A DNA stretch of 33,581 nucleotides from Chloroflexota bacterium (GTDB lineage Bacteria; Chloroflexota; Limnocylindria; Limnocylindrales; CSP1-4), in the NCBI GenBank assembly GCA_025351245.1, contig JANXWH010000202.1:1-33581 (forward strand), written 5' to 3'. This document shows, in pieces, positions 27,831 to 33,581 of the stretch (position 1 is the first letter of the stretch; each line of letters opens with the position of its first letter). Under the pieces are notes generated by a model that saw nothing but the letters and a program-made list of their open reading frames with translations, searched no databases and was not told the DNA's origin. The translations under genes and the position numbers were made by a program.

Positions 27831-29666
27831 GTGGCCATCGACCCCAACCAGGAATTCCTCGTCCAGCCGGTCGACGCGTCGTGGTTGCAGTGCAACATCG
27901 AGTGCCAGGAAGCCTGCCCGGTTGGCACGAACTGCCGCGGCTACCTCAACCTGGCCGCCGAGGGCCGGTTCGAGGAGGGCTACCTCCTCTCGCGTGAGCC
28001 CAACCCGGTTGCCGCCATGTGCGCGTACGTCTGCTCGGCGCCCTGCGAGCGCGCCTGCCGGCGCGGTGACATCGACCGGCCACTCGCGATCCGGGCGATG
28101 AAGCGGTTCCTCGTCGAATGGCACGAGGCCTCGGGGATCCCGGACGTCATCCCGCAGATCACGTTGCGCGACGAGCGCGTCGCCGTCGTCGGAGCCGGGC
28201 CGGCCGGCATCGCGGTCGCCCATGAGCTCGCGGTCAAGGGGTACCGCGTGACCGTCTTCGACAGTCTCCCGTTCGCGGGGGGCACGATGCTGATCGGCGT
28301 CCCGGCCTTCCGACTGCCGCGCGAGGCGATCGAGATGGACGTCCGGCTCGTGGAGCGGCTGGGGGTCACGTTCAGGTACAACACGAAGATCGGGCCGGAC
28401 ATCAGCTTCGAGACGCTCCTGCGCGACTTCGACGGGATCGCGATCTGCGCCGGAGCGATGGACGCCGTCGGGCTGGACATCCCCGGCGCCGAGCTGGCCG
28501 GCGTGCAGTACGGCGTCGACTTCATGAAGAAGGCCAACCTGGGCGAGCCGCTCGAGGTCGGCCGCAACGTCGTCGTGGTCGGCGGTGGCTACACCGCGAT
28601 GGACTGCTCGCGGACCAGCCTCCGGCATGGTGCCGAGAACGTCACCATCGCCTACCGCCGCACCCGCTCGGAGCTCGTCGTCGACGAGGAGGAGCTGGGC
28701 GAGACGGAGCGCGAGGGCGTCCAGATGGAGTTCCTCGTCAGCCCGATCGAGCTGCTGGGCGAGGACGGGAAGCTGACCGGCGTCCGCTTCATCCGCAACA
28801 AGCTTGGCGAGCCCGACGCTTCCGGCCGCCGTTCGCCGGTCCCGATCCCCGGCTCCGAGTTCGTGGTCCCCGCCGATTCCGTCATCCCGGCCGTGTCGCA
28901 GGCCGCGGACCTCAGCTTCCTGCCCGTGGAGGCGACCTTCGAGGTCGCCCGCGGCCGCCTCAAGGTGGACCCCGCGACGTACGCCACGAACGTGCGCGGC
29001 GTCTTCGCCGCCGGCGACTTCGTGACCGGCCCGGCGACGCTCATCGAGGCCGCCGGCCACGGCAAGAAGTGCGCCTACGCGATCGACCGGTACCTGGGCG
29101 GGCGAGCCGACGTGACCGTGGCCGCCAACGTGAAGATCACCTCGTCGTGGCGCCACGACATGCCGGAGTACTACGACGTGCTGCCGCGCCAGCACATCCC
29201 GATGCTGCCGGTCGAGGCGCGGATGGCGTCCCGCGAGCCGGAGGTCAACTTCACGACCGGCGTGGAGCTGGGCTACAGCGCGACCCAGGCCGTCGCCGAA
29301 TCCACGCGCTGCCTGATGTGCAACTACAACATCTGGTTCGATCCATTCCGGTGCGTCCTGTGCGGCGCCTGCGCCGACGTCTGCCCGGAGGGCGTCATCC
29401 ATATGATCGATGTCAACCAGATGAAGTCCGAGGGGTTCCTGCCGGAGCTCGAAGAGGCGTACGGCTGGGAACAGGGTGCCGCCATGATCCTTGACGAGGA
29501 GCGCTGCATCCGCTGCGCCCTCTGCGTCAAGCGGTGCCCGTTTGACGCCATTACGATGGAGCGGTTCGAGCTCCAGGAGATCTCGACCGACGGTCGCCTC
29601 TACAAGGAGTCGTACCGGGACGCGCAGCTTGCCGGCACGCCCGGCGTCGCAGGAGGAGCCAGGTGA
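27831..29666 (+). CDS. GltD-like FAD/NAD(P) oxidoreductase with N- and C-terminal iron-sulfur modules
   Basis: Flavoprotein of 611 aa. The N-terminal Fer4_20-like module has cysteines 21, 25, 29, 35 and 64, 68, 72, 76 (CNIECQEACPVGTNC; CAYVCSAPCERAC). The FAD site is VVGAGPAGIAVAHE (GxGxxG near 121). A second Rossmann motif, VVVVGGGYTAMDC, should bind NAD(P)H. GVFAAGDFVTGPATLIEAAGHGKKCA is the FAD-closing motif. The C-terminus carries two [4Fe-4S] ferredoxin motifs (Cys508, 511, 514, 518 and 559, 562, 565, 569). The fold is that of glutamate synthase small subunits, but no large subunit is near. It overlaps cytochrome b by 4 nt, so an electron-input role for that complex is inferred. GTG 27831 is chosen where homology begins. 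Confidence 0.88.
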   Translation: MAIDPNQEFLVQPVDASWLQCNIECQEACPVGTNCRGYLNLAAEGRFEEGYLLSREPNPVAAMCAYVCSAPCERACRRGDIDRPLAIRAMKRFLVEWHEASGIPDVIPQITLRDERVAVVGAGPAGIAVAHELAVKGYRVTVFDSLPFAGGTMLIGVPAFRLPREAIEMDVRLVERLGVTFRYNTKIGPDISFETLLRDFDGIAICAGAMDAVGLDIPGAELAGVQYGVDFMKKANLGEPLEVGRNVVVVGGGYTAMDCSRTSLRHGAENVTIAYRRTRSELVVDEEELGETEREGVQMEFLVSPIELLGEDGKLTGVRFIRNKLGEPDASGRRSPVPIPGSEFVVPADSVIPAVSQAADLSFLPVEATFEVARGRLKVDPATYATNVRGVFAAGDFVTGPATLIEAAGHGKKCAYAIDRYLGGRADVTVAANVKITSSWRHDMPEYYDVLPRQHIPMLPVEARMASREPEVNFTTGVELGYSATQAVAESTRCLMCNYNIWFDPFRCVLCGACADVCPEGVIHMIDVNQMKSEGFLPELEEAYGWEQGAAMILDEERCIRCALCVKRCPFDAITMERFELQEISTDGRLYKESYRDAQLAGTPGVAGGAR

Positions 29667-30391
29667 GTTTCCTGGAGCGGGTGGATCAGACGATCCGGCG
29701 GAGCCCCGTCTTCCGGTCCATCTTCCGCAACCCGTACCCCAACGACGAGCGGTCGCGGGCGTACGCGGTCATGAACAACGTCTTCCTGCACCTGCACCCG
29801 GTCCGCGTGCGCCAGCACGCTGTCAAGTTCGCCTACACGTTCTGCCTGGGCGGGCTGAGCTTCTTCCTCTTCCTCGTGCTGACCGTGACCGGCGTCTACC
29901 TGATGTTCTTCTACGCCCCGTCGGCGACCCAGGCGTACTCGGACATCCTGCGGATCCAGGCCGAAGTGCCGTTCGGGCTCCTGACCCGGAACATCCACCG
30001 GTGGGCGGCCCACCTCATGGTCTTCTTCGTCTTCCTCCACATGATGCGGGTCTTCTATCACGGCGCGTACAAACCACCCCGCGAGTTCAACTGGGTGGTC
30101 GGCGTGGTCCTGCTCTTCCTGACCCTGTTCCTCAGCTTCACCGGCTACCTGCTGCCGTGGGACCAGATCGCCTACTGGGCCATCACGATCGGCTCCAACA
30201 TGGCCGGCTACGCGCCGCTCTTCAACACGCCGTCCAAGATCCTGCTCCTGGCCGGGCTGGAGGTCAGCGGCAACACGCTCCTGCGCTTCTACGTCCTCCA
30301 CATCATGGTTTTCCCGCTGGTCGCTGCGGTCTTCCTGGCGGTGCACTTCTGGCGCATCCGCAAAGATGGCGGGATCAGCGGGCCGCTATGA
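29663..30391 (+). CDS. Cytochrome b6-like subunit of a Rieske/cytochrome b complex
   Basis: Integral membrane haem protein of 242 aa with four helices, matching cytochrome b6 rather than full-length cytochrome b. Haem b ligands are His112/His126 and His213/His228. The 14-residue spacing in the second pair is the b6f-type pattern. FCLGG places Cys61 where b6 binds the extra haem c(i) covalently. PWDQIAYWA (165-173) and the final RKDGGISGPL are b6 signatures. It oxidises quinol, sending one electron to the Rieske protein and one across the membrane. GTG 29663 overlaps the upstream stop (GTGA), with AGGAGGAG a few bases upstream. Confidence 0.95.
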   Translation: MSFLERVDQTIRRSPVFRSIFRNPYPNDERSRAYAVMNNVFLHLHPVRVRQHAVKFAYTFCLGGLSFFLFLVLTVTGVYLMFFYAPSATQAYSDILRIQAEVPFGLLTRNIHRWAAHLMVFFVFLHMMRVFYHGAYKPPREFNWVVGVVLLFLTLFLSFTGYLLPWDQIAYWAITIGSNMAGYAPLFNTPSKILLLAGLEVSGNTLLRFYVLHIMVFPLVAAVFLAVHFWRIRKDGGISGPL

Positions 30392-30984
30392 CGGACCAGA
30401 AGGCGCCGCCCGAGCGCCGCGTCGTCCTGCCGGTGGATCCTACCCGCCGGACGGAGATCGACAAGCAGCGGGTGCCGATGTCGGCGCGCCCGTACCGCCT
30501 GCTCGCGCTCGTCAAGCAGGACGCCGTGGTCCGGGTCCAGAAGGAACCCGACGACACGGTCATGACCTGGCCGCACCTGCTCTCGATCGAGTTCCTGGCT
30601 GCCGTCTTCATGAGCATCTTCATCCTGTTCATGGGCCTCTTCGTGAACGCCCCGCTTGAGGAGCTGGCCAACCCGAACGTCACGCCGGAGGTCGCGAAGG
30701 CCCCGTGGTACTTCCTGGGGCTCCAGGAGCTGCTGGCCTACTTCCACCCGACCGTCGCAGGCGCGCTCGTGCCCCTCTTCGTGCTGATCGGCGCGGCGCT
30801 CATCCCGTTCGTCGATCGCGAGAACATCCGGGCCAATCGCCCGTCGGATCGCAAGACCGCGGTCGTGCTCTTCACGCTCTTCTGCTCGCTCGGGCTGGTG
30901 CTGACGTTCCTGGGCATCTTCTTCCGTGGTCCCGGGTATGCGTTCACGCTGCCCTGGATCAACGGCTTCCACTTCAGCCTGTGA
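30388..30984 (+). CDS. Subunit-IV-like C-terminal cytochrome b protein
   Basis: Integral membrane protein of 198 aa corresponding to the C-terminal half of cytochrome b (b6f subunit IV), with a hydrophilic N-terminus of about 65 residues and three helices. The quinol-site motif reads APWYFLGLQELLAYFHP in place of PEWY, a variant I associate with menaquinol-oxidising complexes. ATG 30388 overlaps the cytochrome b6 stop by 4 nt (ATGA). Together the two chains form the split cytochrome b. The long N-terminal extension is larger than in subunit IV of cyanobacteria. Confidence 0.9.
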   Translation: MTDQKAPPERRVVLPVDPTRRTEIDKQRVPMSARPYRLLALVKQDAVVRVQKEPDDTVMTWPHLLSIEFLAAVFMSIFILFMGLFVNAPLEELANPNVTPEVAKAPWYFLGLQELLAYFHPTVAGALVPLFVLIGAALIPFVDRENIRANRPSDRKTAVVLFTLFCSLGLVLTFLGIFFRGPGYAFTLPWINGFHFSL

Positions 30985-30991
30985 GCGTCCC

Positions 30992-31660
30992 ATGAGCAAC
31001 TACCACGTGGAGCCCGCCAGCACGCCCCAGGCCCTCACGAGCGAGGCGCTCAAGTCGATGCGCACGGAGGCCCCGAAGGGCCTCTCGCGACGGCAGCTCC
31101 TCCGAACGTCGCTCGGCGCCGGCGTGGGCCTCTGGCTCCTGGAGGTGTCCGCGGGCACCCTGGGGTTCCTCTGGCCAAACCTCTCCGGCGGCTTCGGCGG
31201 CAAGGTGGAGATCGGCAAGCTCCAGGACATCAAGAACACGAACTCCGCGCTGCCGATCGGGGACGGCTTCCCGGCCTACTACCAGGAGGCTCGCGCCTTC
31301 ATCATGCTCATCGATCCCGCCCGCCAGGCGTTCATCCCCGGCGAAGACCGTTCCGGCGACGGCACGGCGCTCAACGTCCGCGCGCTCTACCAGCGCTGCC
31401 CCCACCTGGGCTGCAAGCCGAACCCGTGCCAGAAGAGCTTCTGGCTCGAATGCCCGTGCCACGGCTCGCGCTACGATCGCCTGGGGACGAAGGTCAAGGA
31501 GCTTGGGCCCGCGCCGCGCTCCATGGACCGGTTCGGCGTGATCGTCCAGGCCGACGGGAAGCTGTTCCTCGACACCAGCAAGATCACGCTTGGGCCCCTG
31601 CCCGTGGCACTCGGCCAGCCCGGCCTCATCCCGTCAAAGAGCCCGACCGGCTGCATCTGA
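30992..31660 (+). CDS. Rieske iron-sulfur protein
   Basis: Membrane-tethered [2Fe-2S] protein of 222 aa that takes an electron from quinol at the b subunit and hands it to cytochrome c or cupredoxin. The cluster motifs are CPHLGC (136-141: Cys136, His138, disulfide Cys141) and CPCHGS (Cys154, disulfide Cys156, His157). An extra Cys146 is present. SRRQLLRTS followed by GAGVGLWLLEVSAG gives a twin-arginine-type signal anchor that is probably uncleaved. ATG 30992 lies 7 nt after the subunit IV stop; the open frame upstream overlaps that gene and is not used. Confidence 0.95.
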   Translation: MSNYHVEPASTPQALTSEALKSMRTEAPKGLSRRQLLRTSLGAGVGLWLLEVSAGTLGFLWPNLSGGFGGKVEIGKLQDIKNTNSALPIGDGFPAYYQEARAFIMLIDPARQAFIPGEDRSGDGTALNVRALYQRCPHLGCKPNPCQKSFWLECPCHGSRYDRLGTKVKELGPAPRSMDRFGVIVQADGKLFLDTSKITLGPLPVALGQPGLIPSKSPTGCI

Positions 31661-31690
31661 GCCACGGATGACCACGACCCGAGGACCCCG

Positions 31691-32641
31691 ATGACCAACC
31701 AGCCCGGCCAGCGCCCGGAAGAGCGCCTGCCCGTCCCACGCGCGCCGTCCGAAGTCGTCCCGTCTACCGGGGTCGCCCCGTCGACCGAGCGGTTCACCGC
31801 GCACCCGAGCGCGCACAAGTCCGGGCTGTCGCCGGAACGCGCCGCGAAGATCGTCACCCAGAGCGCCAGCGCCCGCTGGGTCGCCTTCCTCGCCGTCTCG
31901 ATCGTGGCGCTGTTCGTGATCGTCTACTACTTCTACGACCTGGGCGTGCCGGGTGTGGCTAATTCCAGCCGCCTCCAGAAGGAGGTCGCGGTCCAGCAGG
32001 TCACCGACGTGGCTCGCGGCTACAAGCTCTTCGAGGCGAACTGCGCGCGCTGCCACGGTGCCCAGGGGCAGGGCGGGATCGGGCCGGTCCTGAACGACCA
32101 GGCGAAGCTCCTCACCCACCTGACGCCCAAGTACCTGACCACGGTCCTCACGGTTGGCGGCCGCTACGTCTGCGGTGACGCCGCCTCCCTGATGCCCGCC
32201 TGGCTGGAGCCAAACGGTCCGCTCAACTACCGCGAGCTGGAGGAGCTCGTCGCATTCATCCGGGCGCCCTCGACGCTGGCGTACGACGGCATCGACCCCG
32301 CGACCGGCCTCACGACGACGCTGAAAGGCTGGCGCGACCCGACGTTCGCGCCGGCCCCGAGCTCGAAGCCCGTTCCGAACTGTTGGAAGGACGCCTTCGC
32401 GTCTCCGTCGGCCGCCCCGAGCGCAGGGGCGAGCGGCGCCCCGGGCGCGGCGGCGAGCGGCGTGCCGAGCGCGGCGCCCTCGGGCAGCCCGGCCGCCTCG
32501 CCCGCCGCGTGGCGGCGCCGCCGGCACGGTCCTCGAGCTCACGGCCTCCGGCATCGCATTCGACAAGGCCGACCTGACCGCCCCGGCCGGCGTCCCGTTC
32601 CAGATCAAGTTCACGAACAACGATGCGGGGATCCCGCATAA
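31691..32641 (+). CDS. Membrane-anchored cytochrome c, apparently cut off from its cupredoxin domain
   Basis: Monohaem cytochrome c, last subunit of the operon. A polar N-terminus of about 60 residues is followed by one transmembrane helix (WVAFLAVSIVALFVIVYYF), then a class I cytochrome c domain with CARCH (Cys118, Cys121, His122) and Met168 in SLMPAW as likely sixth ligand. After PNCWKDAF comes a Ser/Ala/Pro/Gly linker (about 235-275). Near 32508-32511 the frame changes from sensible linker to Arg-rich nonsense ending at 32641. A cupredoxin continues in another frame. The intended product is probably a cytochrome c-cupredoxin fusion of about 370 aa spanning 31691-32807. Confidence 0.85.
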   Translation: MTNQPGQRPEERLPVPRAPSEVVPSTGVAPSTERFTAHPSAHKSGLSPERAAKIVTQSASARWVAFLAVSIVALFVIVYYFYDLGVPGVANSSRLQKEVAVQQVTDVARGYKLFEANCARCHGAQGQGGIGPVLNDQAKLLTHLTPKYLTTVLTVGGRYVCGDAASLMPAWLEPNGPLNYRELEELVAFIRAPSTLAYDGIDPATGLTTTLKGWRDPTFAPAPSSKPVPNCWKDAFASPSAAPSAGASGAPGAAASGVPSAAPSGSPAASPAAWRRRRHGPRAHGLRHRIRQGRPDRPGRRPVPDQVHEQRCGDPA

Positions 32642-32807
32642 CGTCGCGATCCACAAGGACTCGCCGAGCGGCGAGGTGGTCTGGCAGGGCGAGATCTTCA
32701 ACGGGACCGACACCCGGACGTACGACGTCCCGGCGCTCCCCGCCGGCACGTACGGCTTCAGCTGCACGGTCCACCCGAACATGACGGGGACGCTCACGGT
32801 CAAGTAG
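32511..32807 (+). CDS. Cupredoxin domain, out of frame with the upstream cytochrome c
   Basis: About 98 residues (from GGAAGTVLELTASG to TGTLTVK-stop) of a type 1 copper domain. Copper ligands are visible as PHNVAIH, then the C-terminal cluster YGFSCTVHPNMTG giving Cys, His and Met. There is no in-frame ATG, GTG or TTG and no ribosome binding site upstream. The preceding linker in the cytochrome frame runs straight into it if one base is dropped at 32508-32511. The domain is therefore best read as the C-terminus of the cytochrome c gene, separated by a real frameshift, a slippage site or a sequencing error. It would accept electrons from the haem and pass them to a terminal oxidase or other partner. 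Confidence 0.75.
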   Translation, partial: GGAAGTVLELTASGIAFDKADLTAPAGVPFQIKFTNNDAGIPHNVAIHKDSPSGEVVWQGEIFNGTDTRTYDVPALPAGTYGFSCTVHPNMTGTLTVK

Positions 32808-32852
32808 CAGGGGCGGCGCGGCCGGCGGGCGGGGGCGTGGTCGCGGTCGCGG

Positions 32853-32858
32853 TACTGT
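32853..32858 (+). promoter_or_regulatory. -10 box of leaderless promoter (TACTGT)
   Basis: TACTGT, 6 nt, ATG 32865. No Shine-Dalgarno sequence. Confidence 0.5.
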
Positions 32859-32864
32859 TCGCCG

Positions 32865-33581
32865 ATGAGCGAGAACGTCTGCTACGTCGACGCGTACGCC
32901 CGGAGCATCGAGGCGCGACTCCGTGCCGTGGAGCCGCCCGCCGCCGAGGGCAGAGGAGCCATGGTGCTCCTGGACCGGACTGTCTTCTACCCTGGCGGCG
33001 GGGGGCAGCCGGCGGATCGCGGCGTGCTGCGGACAGCGGACGGCAGGGCCTGGCAGGTGGTCGCCGCGCGCAGGCAGGGTGAGGAGATCTGGCACGAGCT
33101 GGAGCCCAGCACAGAGCCCCCGGTGCAGGGCGAACTCGGCGGGTCGGGCCCGTCGGTCATCTTCACCGCCGACCTGGACTGGGAGCGCAGGTTCCGCCTG
33201 ATGCGGACCCACACCGCGCTCCATGCGCTCTGCGGAGTGGTGTGGCGCGACTACAACGCGCTGGTGACGGGCGGGAACATGGAGCCCGGCGGCGGCCGGA
33301 TGGACTTCGAGTTCGCGCGGATGTCCGGTGAGCTCGTCGGCGCGATCGAGTCCGCGGTGAACGAGGAGCTCCTCCGCAGCCGCGACGTCCGCGTCAACGT
33401 GCTCCCGCGCGAGGAGGCCGTCGCGATCCCGGACCTGATCCGGACGAAGGTGAACCTCCTGCCGGACGGCATCGAGCAGATCCGGACGATCGAGATCGTC
33501 GGGCTCGACCTCCAGGCCGACGGCGGCACCCACGTCGCGAACACCCGGGAGGTGGGCACGATCCGCATGACCGGCTACGAG
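32865..33581 (+). CDS. Alanyl-tRNA editing protein AlaX, partial at window edge
   Basis: Free-standing relative of the AlaRS editing domain that hydrolyses mischarged Ser- or Gly-tRNA(Ala). The first 239 codons are present; the frame is open to the window end. The N-terminal beta-barrel has LLDRTVFYPGGGGQPADRG. The zinc site includes RTHTALHALCG (HTALH) and LQADGGTHVANTREVG, where many relatives have a Cys in place of the Asp before GGTH. ATG 32865 is fixed by a TACTGT box 6 nt upstream. Only the last residues are missing judging from usual AlaX-S/M lengths (about 215-245 aa). Independent of the respiratory operon. Confidence 0.9.
   Translation, partial: MSENVCYVDAYARSIEARLRAVEPPAAEGRGAMVLLDRTVFYPGGGGQPADRGVLRTADGRAWQVVAARRQGEEIWHELEPSTEPPVQGELGGSGPSVIFTADLDWERRFRLMRTHTALHALCGVVWRDYNALVTGGNMEPGGGRMDFEFARMSGELVGAIESAVNEELLRSRDVRVNVLPREEAVAIPDLIRTKVNLLPDGIEQIRTIEIVGLDLQADGGTHVANTREVGTIRMTGYE

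Noticed and set aside
27711-29402. Long minus-strand open frame opposite the flavoprotein gene
   Set aside because: Composition is His/Asp/Arg-rich without recognisable motifs; the plus strand encodes a clear FAD/NAD(P) enzyme with iron-sulfur motifs.
27831-29666. Glutamate synthase small subunit (gltD)
   Set aside because: The fold matches, but no gltB is present, the C-terminal pair of ferredoxin motifs is extra, and the gene is coupled to cytochrome b.
1-33581. tRNA, rRNA, CRISPR arrays, insertion sequences or prophage genes
   Set aside because: I looked for TTCGA-type T-arms, regularly spaced long direct repeats with unique spacers, transposase motifs and terminal inverted repeats, and found none; the tandem arrays have no spacers.

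Overview
The window is about 33.6 kb of very GC-rich bacterial chromosome (third codon positions nearly all G or C). It holds no rRNA, tRNA, CRISPR array or transposon that I can see. Gene content points to an aerobic, environmental, probably menaquinone-using lineage of the Chloroflexota (a Limnocylindria-like group), with Actinomycetota as the second choice. The evidence is a split b6/subunit-IV cytochrome b with a Rieske protein and a cupredoxin, a YkoEDC-type ECF transporter, and many leaderless GTG/ATG starts. This placement is inference from gene types only.

Layout. 1-3.9 kb (minus): a truncated Eis-like acetyltransferase, homocysteine S-methyltransferase, a small helical protein, a membrane-anchored protein and an aldo/keto reductase. 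4.0-6.4 kb (minus): cydA-cydB, a quinol oxidase of the cytochrome bd family. 6.5-10.2 kb (minus): a polytopic membrane protein with an exported domain, a WYL regulator and an HD phosphohydrolase. 10.3-12.9 kb (plus): a complete polar amino-acid-type ABC importer. 13.0-18.3 kb (minus): a GIDE-like membrane protein with a small exported membrane protein, a large HTH-GAF-GGDEF diguanylate cyclase, and a LysM lipoprotein with a degenerate polysaccharide-deacetylase domain. 18.6-19.8 kb (minus): a YbaK-type deacylase coupled to a beta-rich protein. 19.9-24.3 kb (plus): a HAD phosphatase, then a TPP riboswitch controlling thiamine pyrophosphokinase and the ykoE-ykoD-ykoC thiamine/precursor transporter. 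24.4-25.8 kb (plus): a Bcp peroxiredoxin and a PIG-L deacetylase. 25.8-27.3 kb (minus): an unrecognised anchored protein. 27.8-32.8 kb (plus): a respiratory operon of an iron-sulfur flavoprotein oxidoreductase, cytochrome b6-like protein, subunit-IV-like protein, Rieske protein and cytochrome c with a cupredoxin domain. 32.9 kb to the edge (plus): an AlaX-type editing protein, cut by the window end.

How it fits together. Two electron exits from the quinone pool lie in one window: cytochrome bd directly to oxygen, and a b6f-like complex passing electrons to a membrane-bound cytochrome c/cupredoxin. The b6f-like operon starts with a GltD-like flavoprotein carrying N- and C-terminal iron-sulfur modules, coupled to cytochrome b by a 4-nt overlap. 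It is the best candidate here for an under-described system: an NAD(P)H- or ferredoxin-linked entry module for a Rieske/cytochrome b complex. The thiamine block is self-contained: sensing (riboswitch), uptake (YkoEDC) and activation (ThiN).

Two architectural habits recur. Genes inside operons often overlap by 4 nt (ATGA, GTGA and apparently CTGA). Genes heading transcription units often have a TAnnnT- or CACAAT-like -10 box only 6-8 nt before the start codon, which implies leaderless mRNAs. Several intergenic stretches carry short GC-rich tandem repeats (periods 16, 19, 20, 28 and 42 bp).
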